From: an uncultured Bacteroidia bacterium
Lineage (GTDB): Bacteria; Bacteroidota; Bacteroidia; Bacteroidales; CAJPTX01
DNA length: 64,000 bases
Reading direction: 5' to 3'
Assembly (NCBI GenBank): GCA_947252645.1
Contig: CAMXWF010000009.1
Span: 1-64,000 of the forward strand
Shown in pieces: positions 51,954 through 58,504 of this stretch; within the stretch, counting starts at the first letter, position 1, and each line of letters begins with the position of its first letter. Under the pieces are notes generated by a model. That model was not told the origin of the DNA, ran no database searches, and saw only the letters and a list, made by a program, of their open reading frames with translations. A program made the translations under genes and the position numbers.

Positions 51954-52664
51954 GTGAGGCACGGAAGGATATTTGTATTGATGGCGCTCTCGGCCGTCAT
52001 GGTGGTTGCAGCGACAGGCTGCGGCAAAGAGAACAAAGGAAAGGATGTGACTACCAGCGGCCAGGAGAACAATGGGAAGGAAAAGACTACCAATAGCGAT
52101 CCCCTCATTGGCAACTGGATAAACTATAGTGCCGGTAGAGCTGGAGTTGATACCTGGACCCTACAATTCAACCAAGATGGCAGCGGCGTAGAATCGTTCT
52201 CCAGTGGGGCGCCAGGCAGATCGTTCACATGGACCCTTAAAGGCTCCGCCTTAACTTGGGTTATGAAGGGGGAAAACGTCTCAGCCACCTTCGATGGTGA
52301 GGCGATAGTTGTGAATTTAGATGCCCACTACTGCAACCTATTCCTAAAGAAAGGCGATGAGGGGCTCGGTGAGGAGTCCAACCGAAAGAATCTCATCGGC
52401 ACATGGATAGGCAGCGTTCATGATGATGAAAGTGGTGCAACCGGTATGTTTACCTACGTCTTCGGCGAGGATGGAAAGGGAACGTACACAGAAGAAACTT
52501 CCTATGACGATGGCCGCCCTTCCGAGACGGAATCAACACCTTTCACATGGACGCTTACCAGTGTCAAGCTCGAGCTAAAATACTCGGAACACGATTATGA
52601 GGCTACTTGCTACAACGGCAAAAATGAGTTGTACCACAGAGGACTGAGGTTCACGAAGAAATAA
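51954..52664 (+). CDS. Lipocalin-like lipoprotein B (two-repeat)
   Basis: This 236-residue paralogue of lipoprotein A starts at GTG where A has ATG. The first 22 residues including the lipobox are identical to A; the spacer is longer by about a dozen residues and contains a repeated NNGKE-like segment. Both lipocalin-like halves are kept (GNWINYSAGRAGVDTWTLQF; GTWIGSVHDDESGATGMFTY). Divergence is concentrated in the exposed mature part, which could reflect antigenic or ligand diversification after duplication. The function is unknown. Confidence 0.85.
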   Translation: MRHGRIFVLMALSAVMVVAATGCGKENKGKDVTTSGQENNGKEKTTNSDPLIGNWINYSAGRAGVDTWTLQFNQDGSGVESFSSGAPGRSFTWTLKGSALTWVMKGENVSATFDGEAIVVNLDAHYCNLFLKKGDEGLGEESNRKNLIGTWIGSVHDDESGATGMFTYVFGEDGKGTYTEETSYDDGRPSETESTPFTWTLTSVKLELKYSEHDYEATCYNGKNELYHRGLRFTKK

Positions 52665-52723
52665 ACGATCCAAGCCCCTTCTGTTTGAGGTGAAAAGGGG
52701 GCGCTAAACGATTCTCTAGGGGA

Positions 52724-52750
52724 GGGGGTGAAACGATTCGTTTCACCCCC
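52724..52750 (+). terminator. Terminator-like hairpin after lipoprotein B
   Basis: Perfect 12-bp stem GGGGGTGAAACG / CGTTTCACCCCC with loop ATT, followed by TCTCTT. It matches the hairpin after copy A with one extra pair. Confidence 0.6.
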
Positions 52751-52954
52751 TCTCTTAATGGGATCTTTCCAGAATGGCGAACGACGACGTTACTCCCGCG
52801 TTGAGCGCTCAGCCGTGTACGTTAATACACTAATACTACGCTCATAGCATTTCATCCACGCTACTGTTGGTCTCACTTAAAGCCTGGAAATAGCGACCCT
52901 TCCTAAGCCCTAAGGGCTCTATTTACAATGGACGTTGTATCCGTGTCTCTGTAG

Positions 52955-53104
52955 ATGAATAGGATACAGATAGCATCGCTATTTTCTGGCTGCGGGGAGC
53001 TAGATTTAGGTTTTGCCCCTAGGGACTATTTTGCTCCCCTAGAAAACCGAATTGCGCACGCACAATGGGAGGTCGCCCGCCCACCAAGAAGAATTTGTGG
53101 ATGA
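52955..53104 (+). pseudogene. Decayed DNA (cytosine-5) methyltransferase no. 3 (N-terminal scrap)
   Basis: An open stretch of 49 codons starts MNRIQIASLFSGCGELDLGF, which is the SAM-binding motif I of C5 methyltransferases (usually FSGxGGLDLGF) at the expected place near the N-terminus. The frame ends at TGA 53102-53104. No motif IV or later motifs are seen in the following 300 bp, so only the N-terminal end remains. It differs from remnants 1 and 2 and from the intact enzyme. Confidence 0.65.
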
Positions 53105-53411
53105 TTATCAGGTATAGGATATCCCCGGCAAACACGGCGCGGATACCTACAAAGACGAGGGGAAACTCTCCCCATCTGCCCCCCAACCTTTCCGGCAGGG
53201 TAACGCCGACCCTATCCCCGCACTGCACCCCGCAGAACTCGCTACATTTTAGGGCACTTGGCTTGGGGCAAGGATGGCCGCAGGTTCTCCCACCAGTCAA
53301 TTTGACCTTTAAGCCACGCAAAATCACGAAGCCCCCCGTGTGGATACCTAGAGAGACCACCCCGAGAGAACCCCGCTAGCCCCGCATAGGAGTACACGAA
53401 GCACCCACCCG
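53105..53411. other. Non-coding interval before tRNA-Val cluster
   Basis: About 300 bp. Open frames exist on both strands but none resembles a family. This may be further decayed methyltransferase sequence. Confidence 0.3.
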
Positions 53412-53486
53412 TGGGAATTACAGGATTCGAACCTGTGACCTTCTGCACGTCAAGCAGACGCTCTAAACCAACTGAGCTAAACTCCC
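53412..53486 (-). tRNA. tRNA-Val (GAC)
   Basis: Acceptor GGGAGTT pairs with AATTCCC. The anticodon stem TCTGC/GCAGA has loop TTGACGT (anticodon GAC). The T-arm is ACAGG-TTCGAAT-CCTGT. Length is 75 nt, and CCA is not encoded. Confidence 0.93.
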
Positions 53487-53535
53487 CCGTAGGCCTACCT
53501 CAGCGGAGCAGCATCAGCTGCTCATACGCCGGCGG

Positions 53536-53610
53536 TGGGAGTAACAGGGGTCGAACCTGTGACCTCTTGCATGTGACGCAAGCGCTCTAAACCAACTGAG
53601 CTATACTCCC
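53536..53610 (-). tRNA. tRNA-Val (CAC)
   Basis: Acceptor GGGAGTA pairs with TACTCCC. The anticodon stem CTTGC/GCAAG has loop GTCACAT (anticodon CAC). The T-arm is ACAGG-TTCGACC-CCTGT. 75 nt. Confidence 0.92.
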
Positions 53611-53654
53611 TTCTTGTAAAGACCTCCGCCTCACCAATCGCCCCAAATAACCCG

Positions 53655-53729
53655 TGGGAACAAGAGGATTCGAACCTCTGACCCCCTGCTTGTAAGGCAG
53701 GTGCTCTGAACCAACTGAGCTATGCTCCC
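53655..53729 (-). tRNA. tRNA-Val (TAC)
   Basis: Acceptor GGGAGCA pairs with TGTTCCC (one G-T pair). The anticodon stem CCTGC/GCAGG has loop CTTACAA (anticodon TAC). The T-arm is AGAGG-TTCGAAT-CCTCT. It is the first gene of the three-tRNA transcript. Confidence 0.94.
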
Positions 53730-53762
53730 CTGCGACCGCCAACCTGCCTCCAGAAGCGGTGG

Positions 53763-53770
53763 CAAAGGTA
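53763..53770 (-). promoter_or_regulatory. -7 box for the tRNA-Val cluster
   Basis: On the minus strand the sequence is TACCTTTG, 33 bp before tRNA-Val(TAC). Confidence 0.6.
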
Positions 53771-53988
53771 GACATTTTTCACCACCTACCAAATTCTGCT
53801 CCCCAAAGCCTCGGCCGCAGCGCGCCAGAATGCACGGTGCCACTGACTCCGCCAGCTAGGCAACCGTGCTAGTTTACCTATCTTCGCCCCACGCTTCGCG
53901 ATGCAAATCATGATAACTTACAACGGTATCTGCGCGGGGAGGCCCTGCTGGGCCTTTACGCACTCTGCACGGGGGGAGGGGGCGCGCT

Positions 53989-56508
53989 GTGGCTGAGCCT
54001 GAGGTTACGAGCTTGCAACCCGCATCTCCTTGCTACGCCGATGTGTTGCTCCCGCTGGCCGTTGGGCGGTTGCTATGCTACCAGGTGCCTCCCGCCATGG
54101 TAGCGCAGATCAGGCTCGGTGCGCGCGTGGTAGTGCCGCTCAGAAAGTATTCACACCTCGTGGGCCTGGTCTGGGCTCTCCACCACCGCGCGCCCACGGG
54201 GTACAGGGTGAAGTGTATAGAGGAGTTGGTCGACCAGAGCCCCCTCATCACGCCTTGCCAACAGCAGCTCTGGGAGTGGATGACCCACTACTACATGTGC
54301 ACCCTGGGGGAGGTGATGGCCGCGGCGCTCCCGGCCGGCCTGAAGATGGAATGGTCCACCTTTGTCCAATGCCCCGCCACCCAGCCCGACTACCTGCCCA
54401 CCCTCTCGCCCAGTCAGCGGGACCTCCTGCGCTACATCGAGCAGCATGGCCCCACGGCCCTGCGCGACCTGCTCGCCCTACAGGCCATCCCCCACTGCGC
54501 GCACCACCTCCGGGCCCTGCTAAGCTTTGGGCTGCTCGAAGTGGCTGAAAAAGTAGTCAATAGCTACAGGCCCAAGCGTATCCGTTGCCTTCTCTTCGCC
54601 CCGGACTACCAAGCGCAGGATAGGCTGCTGGCGGCCGTAGAGGCCCTCAACCGTGCGCCGGCCCAGCAGCGCTTTCTCCTCGGCATGCTGGGACATCTCA
54701 TGAAGTGCCATGGCCACCTGCGGGCCCCAGTCGACCGGGCCGAGCTCCTGGAGAGGATTGGGGGCGATGCCCGCGTGGCCAACGCGCTGGTCGACCGGGG
54801 AATCCTTCAGGAACGCGAGATGGAGGCCATAGCGTTCTACGAGCCCCAGCCATCCAGTGCCACCAGCCCCGAGCTCTCCCCGAGCCAGCGGGCCGCCTTC
54901 CAGGAAATCCTCCAAGGCTTTGCCCAACGCCAGCCGGTGTTGCTCCATGGGGTCACGGGCAGTGGCAAGACGGAACTCTACATCCGCCTCATTGAGCAGT
55001 GCCGCCAGCGGGGCGAGCAGGCCCTCTACCTCTTGCCTGAAATAGCCCTTACGGCCCAAATGGTGGGGCGGTTACGCAGCGTCTTGGGCGACCAGGTGGT
55101 CGTCTACCATAGTCAGCAGTCCGACAATGCCCGCAGCGAGATATACTACCGTGTGCTCCACTTCCAGCCCCACGGGCCCGACCAGCGCGGGAGTGTAGTC
55201 TTAGGCGCCCGCAGCGCAGTCTTCTTGCCCTTCCAGAAGCTGGGCCTGATCATTGTGGACGAGGAACACGAGAGCAGCTACAAGCAGCAGGCCCCGGCGC
55301 CCCGCTACCAAGGTCGCGACCTCGCGCTGGTCCTGGCCAAGATCCACGGGGCCCACGTGGTGCTCGGCAGTGCCACGCCAAGCCTGGAGTCGTATGCCAA
55401 CGCCCAGCGCCAGCGCTACCATCTGGTGACCCTCACCCAGCGCTACGGCCAGGCCAAGTTGCCCACCGTGGAAACCATCGATATGCGCCAAGCCAAAGCC
55501 CTCGATGCGGTCAAAGGCCACTTCTCCCAGCAGCTCCTCGAGGCCATTGCTGAGGCCATTGCGCACGGCAATAGGGTCATCCTCTTCCAAAACCGCCGGG
55601 GCTATGCGCCCTTCATGCAGTGCAACCAGTGCGCCCATGTGCCTAGCTGCCCCCATTGCGACGTGAGCCTCACCTACCACTCCTATACCCAGCAGCTCAT
55701 CTGCCACTACTGTGGCTACCAGATCCCGCGCCCCACGCGATGTCCCGTGTGCGGCTCGGAGCACCTGTCCACCTATGGCTTGGGGACGCAGCGCGTGGAG
55801 GAGGAGCTTGAGGAACTCGTGCCCGAGGCCAAAGTGGCGCGGCTCGACCAGGACTCCACCCGCGCCAAGCAGGGCGCCCAGCGTATCCTCGACGACTTTG
55901 CCCAGGGTCGCACCAACGTACTCATCGGCACCCAAATGGTCACCAAAGGCCTCGACTTCCGCAATGTGCAGCTGGTGGGCATTCTCCAGGCCGATGCCCT
56001 CCTGCGCATGCCCGACTTCCGGGCGCAGGAGCGCGCCTTCCAGCTCATGGCCCAGGTGGGTGGCCGCGCCGGCCGAAGCCAGGTCGACGGCAAGGTCCTT
56101 ATTCAAACCTACGACCCCGAGTCGCCCGTCATCGCATGGGTTCAGCGCAACGACTACGCCGCCTTCTACCATGCCATGATGCAGGAGCGCCGCGACAACC
56201 TCTTCCCCCCCTTCGTGCGCCTCGTGCGCCTAACCATCAGGGCCAAAGAGGAGCAGCTGGCCCATCAGGCCGCCAACGCGCTGGCCACCGTCCTCCGACA
56301 GCTACTCGGCGCCCAGGTGCTCGGGCCCCAGCCCCCCTACGTGGCCCGGGTCAAAGATTTCTACCTCGACGAACTCCTCATTAAACTCCCGCGCCCAGGG
56401 CAACAGGCCGCCCCGCTGCGCGACTATATCCAGCGCAATATCGCGCACCTGACGGCTTCCCCCGCCTACCGGCGCGTGGCTATCCAGGCCGATGTCGACC
56501 CCCTGTAG
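53989..56508 (+). CDS. priA: Primosomal replication restart helicase PriA
   Basis: This 839-residue superfamily 2 helicase reloads the replisome at stalled forks. The N-terminal 3'-DNA-binding domain begins YADVLLPLAVGRLLCYQVP. Walker A is HGVTGSGKTELY, the DEAH-type box reads DEEHESSY, and four zinc-binding CxxC pairs follow (CNQCAHVPSCPHC, CHYCGYQ, CPVCGSEH). The helicase motif QMVTKGLDF and GGRAGRSQVDGKV precede the C-terminal domain. It starts at GTG 53989 behind a G-rich SD. A TATCTTCG box at 53879-53886 may be its promoter. Confidence 0.96.
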   Translation: MAEPEVTSLQPASPCYADVLLPLAVGRLLCYQVPPAMVAQIRLGARVVVPLRKYSHLVGLVWALHHRAPTGYRVKCIEELVDQSPLITPCQQQLWEWMTHYYMCTLGEVMAAALPAGLKMEWSTFVQCPATQPDYLPTLSPSQRDLLRYIEQHGPTALRDLLALQAIPHCAHHLRALLSFGLLEVAEKVVNSYRPKRIRCLLFAPDYQAQDRLLAAVEALNRAPAQQRFLLGMLGHLMKCHGHLRAPVDRAELLERIGGDARVANALVDRGILQEREMEAIAFYEPQPSSATSPELSPSQRAAFQEILQGFAQRQPVLLHGVTGSGKTELYIRLIEQCRQRGEQALYLLPEIALTAQMVGRLRSVLGDQVVVYHSQQSDNARSEIYYRVLHFQPHGPDQRGSVVLGARSAVFLPFQKLGLIIVDEEHESSYKQQAPAPRYQGRDLALVLAKIHGAHVVLGSATPSLESYANAQRQRYHLVTLTQRYGQAKLPTVETIDMRQAKALDAVKGHFSQQLLEAIAEAIAHGNRVILFQNRRGYAPFMQCNQCAHVPSCPHCDVSLTYHSYTQQLICHYCGYQIPRPTRCPVCGSEHLSTYGLGTQRVEEELEELVPEAKVARLDQDSTRAKQGAQRILDDFAQGRTNVLIGTQMVTKGLDFRNVQLVGILQADALLRMPDFRAQERAFQLMAQVGGRAGRSQVDGKVLIQTYDPESPVIAWVQRNDYAAFYHAMMQERRDNLFPPFVRLVRLTIRAKEEQLAHQAANALATVLRQLLGAQVLGPQPPYVARVKDFYLDELLIKLPRPGQQAAPLRDYIQRNIAHLTASPAYRRVAIQADVDPL

Positions 56509-56607
56509 CCCCACGCAACATTACCGACAAATGGCTAACTTGCACGCAACAAAATAGCCAGTTGAGCGTTTCAGAAAATAAGTTCAATTCCAAAAATATA
56601 GCCTGCG

Positions 56608-56766
56608 ATGCGGAAGTACAAGTGTGAGGTCTGCGGTTACATCTACGATCCAGCCAAGGGCGATCCAGAGGGCGGCATTGCGCCCGGCACCCCATTTGAG
56701 GACATCCCCGACGACTGGGTGTGCCCTATCTGCGGGGCCTCAAAAGACGATTTCGAGGTGGCTTAG
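56608..56766 (+). CDS. Rubredoxin
   Basis: This 52-residue electron carrier starts at ATG 56608. The iron-binding cysteines are C6, C9, C39 and C42 (CEVCGYIYDP and CPICGASKDDF), with the conserved aromatic core positions between them and the acidic linker EDIPDDWVC. Length is typical. It probably donates electrons in oxygen or peroxide defence, as expected in an anaerobe. It follows priA by 99 bp and is closed by a strong terminator. Confidence 0.96.
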   Translation: MRKYKCEVCGYIYDPAKGDPEGGIAPGTPFEDIPDDWVCPICGASKDDFEVA

Positions 56767-56794
56767 CGCACCTGGTAGCCCTAGTCCTATTGAT

Positions 56795-56831
56795 GCTGGC
56801 ATCGTGCCCAACGCGCGATGCCAGCTTTTTT
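56795..56831 (+). terminator. Rho-independent terminator after rubredoxin
   Basis: Stem GCTGGCATCG (56795-56804) pairs perfectly with CGATGCCAGC (56816-56825), followed directly by six T. Confidence 0.88.
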
Positions 56832-57288
56832 CCTAATGCTTTCGCCCGCTCGTGCAGCTGCACGAAGTGTCCCTTGGCGGGAAGCCGCACTCGCCGGTCA
56901 GTGAGGATGGACTTATCGAAGGCTGGGCCCCGCCCCCTGCGCCAAGCGTAGCGCAGATGCCCCAACCGCACGTCTTACTGGCTCGCCCCGCTCCGTCTCC
57001 CCAGCCGTGCGATGGGAGGCTTGCGTAGGGGGCTAACGCTTCTTGGGACTTGACCTGCGGGGTACACGCGATAGATGCGGGGCATCCCATCGCCCCGTGG
57101 CCTTGCTGAGGCCGCCACGTATGGCAAGAGGAGAGGAGAGAATCGGGAGGACTTGCGGGGGCGATGTATGCAAAATATTTATGTTTAAGCTAATGCCCCA
57201 TTCACGCACCAATGGCGCAGGTCTGGAGTTGCCTAGTAACGCCGTAATTTCAAAAAAACCAGTACACTATCAGAATACACTCCGTACC
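56832..57288. other. Non-coding interval with no identified gene
   Basis: GC-rich sequence to about 57150, then a switch to AT-rich sequence. Minus-strand open frames here contain stretches such as LPAKGHFVQLHERAKALGKK but no recognisable family. Confidence 0.3.
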
Positions 57289-57343
57289 AACTCCGTACCA
57301 ACTCCGCATGTAAGCGAAGAATGAGCGGAGTTGGTACGGAGTT
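57279..57343. repeat. 19-bp perfect inverted repeat with internal direct repeats
   Basis: AACTCCGTACCAACTCCGC (57289-57307) is the exact reverse complement of 57325-57343, with a 17-bp spacer. The left arm is preceded by a further ACTCCGTACCA (57279-57289), giving a tandem 11-bp repeat. The arms could form a very stable hairpin in DNA or RNA. No T tract follows, so it is not a standard terminator. It may be a protein-binding palindrome or an end of a mobile element. Confidence 0.8.
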
Positions 57344-57709
57344 AATAGTCAGAATCCCAGTTTTTTCAATAGGAGATTCTGCAGTGAAATACTGCCGAAT
57401 CTCGCCAGATGGGCGAAGACATGCGAACGTTTAACACTATTACGCATTGTGTATAAGTATACGTATCCTTGTGATTTATAGAGATTCATGAGGATTTTAT
57501 TTTTCTGTTTTCCTTCCCACTTTTCCTCCATTGCGCTGGCTATTACTGTCCCTTCCCACACCTATTCAGTATACACGGAATGCTGTTATTTTGTTGCGAA
57601 CAGCTTTCTTCATTCGTGATATTTATTCTTGGCATTTGGCTGTCCACCCGCTATGGGGCCTGGCGCAGAGGGGCGGCTTGGTGCCGCAGGGTGGGTTGTG
57701 CCAAAAGTG

Positions 57710-57717
57710 TACCTTTG
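57710..57717 (+). promoter_or_regulatory. -7 box for lptB
   Basis: TACCTTTG, 27 bp before ATG 57744 and 48 bp before ATG 57765. Open frame upstream of the box is therefore not part of the protein. Confidence 0.6.
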
Positions 57718-57764
57718 TGGAGGTTGATAGACGGGTAAGAGCCATGGACGGGCAGGAGCGACGA

Positions 57765-58487
57765 ATGCGGCTGCACACCGATGCACTAGTTAAGCGCTAC
57801 AAGGCGCGCACGGTGGTCAAGCAGGTGAGCCTGGAGGTGCAGCAGGGGGAGATTGTAGGCTTGCTCGGGCCCAATGGGGCGGGCAAGACCACTACCTTCT
57901 ACATGATCGTGGGCCTGATTACGCCCAACGCAGGGCGTATCTACCTCGACGACATGGACATCACCCGTAAGCCGGTGTTTCGTCGGGCCAAGCTGGGCAT
58001 CGGCTATCTGGCCCAGGAGGCCAGCGTGTTTCGCAAGCTCTCCGTGGAGGACAACATCCGCTCGGTCATGGAGATGCGGGGCTATTCCAAGGCCCAGCAG
58101 CGTGCGCGCACCGAGAGCCTCATCCAGGAATTCTCCCTGGAGAAGATAAGGAAGAATCTCGGCATCCAGCTCTCGGGGGGCGAGCGTCGCCGCACGGAAA
58201 TCGCCCGGGCCTTGGCCACCGACCCCAAGTTCATCCTGCTCGATGAGCCCTTTGCGGGGGTCGACCCCATCGCCGTGGAGGATATCCAGCATATCGTGGC
58301 GCATTTGAAGGATAGGAATATCGGGATTCTGATTACAGACCACAACGTGCACGAGACGCTCTCGATCACCGATAGGGCCTATTTGCTTTTTGAGGGCAGC
58401 ATCCTGAAGACGGGCTCGGCGCGCGAGCTGGCCGAGGATCCTGAGGTGCGCCGCGTCTATTTGGGCGAGAATTTCCAGTTGCGGTAG
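57765..58487 (+). CDS. lptB: LPS export ABC transporter ATPase LptB
   Basis: This 240-residue ATPase powers transfer of lipopolysaccharide to the cell surface. Walker A is GPNGAGKTTTFYMIVG, with YLAQEASVFRKL at the Q-loop. The signature is QLSGGERRRTEIARAL, Walker B is FILLDEPFAGVDP, and the switch His is in ITDHNVHETL. GVDPIAVEDIQ is typical of LptB. ATG 57765 has an AGGAG SD and matches the family length; ATG 57744 is possible and adds seven residues. Confidence 0.94.
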   Translation: MRLHTDALVKRYKARTVVKQVSLEVQQGEIVGLLGPNGAGKTTTFYMIVGLITPNAGRIYLDDMDITRKPVFRRAKLGIGYLAQEASVFRKLSVEDNIRSVMEMRGYSKAQQRARTESLIQEFSLEKIRKNLGIQLSGGERRRTEIARALATDPKFILLDEPFAGVDPIAVEDIQHIVAHLKDRNIGILITDHNVHETLSITDRAYLLFEGSILKTGSARELAEDPEVRRVYLGENFQLR

Positions 58488-58504
58488 CGTAGGGCCAGAC
58501 GGGG

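Larger units (their letters stand above)
51787..52750 (+). repeat. Tandem duplication, copy B (lipoprotein unit)
   Basis: Second copy of the unit at 50691-51626, with the same sorting-domain tail, TACCTTTG promoter, lipoprotein start region and terminator hairpin. The coding parts have diverged beyond the signal peptide. Confidence 0.75.

Noticed and set aside
53019..53379. Open frames on both strands (113 and 104 codons) beside the tRNA-Val cluster
   Set aside because: No family resemblance, no promoter or SD, and overlap with a methyltransferase scrap; treated as non-coding.
55201..56172. 323-codon minus-strand open frame
   Set aside because: Shadow of GC-rich priA codons; priA motifs are unambiguous on the other strand.
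56726..57090. Minus-strand open frames of 81 and 85 codons near the rubredoxin terminator
   Set aside because: One overlaps rubredoxin and its terminator; low-complexity basic sequence with no recognised family.
57531..57764. Upstream extension of lptB (about 78 codons)
   Set aside because: It crosses the TACCTTTG promoter box, is AT-rich and is absent from the LptB family; the start at 57765 is preferred.
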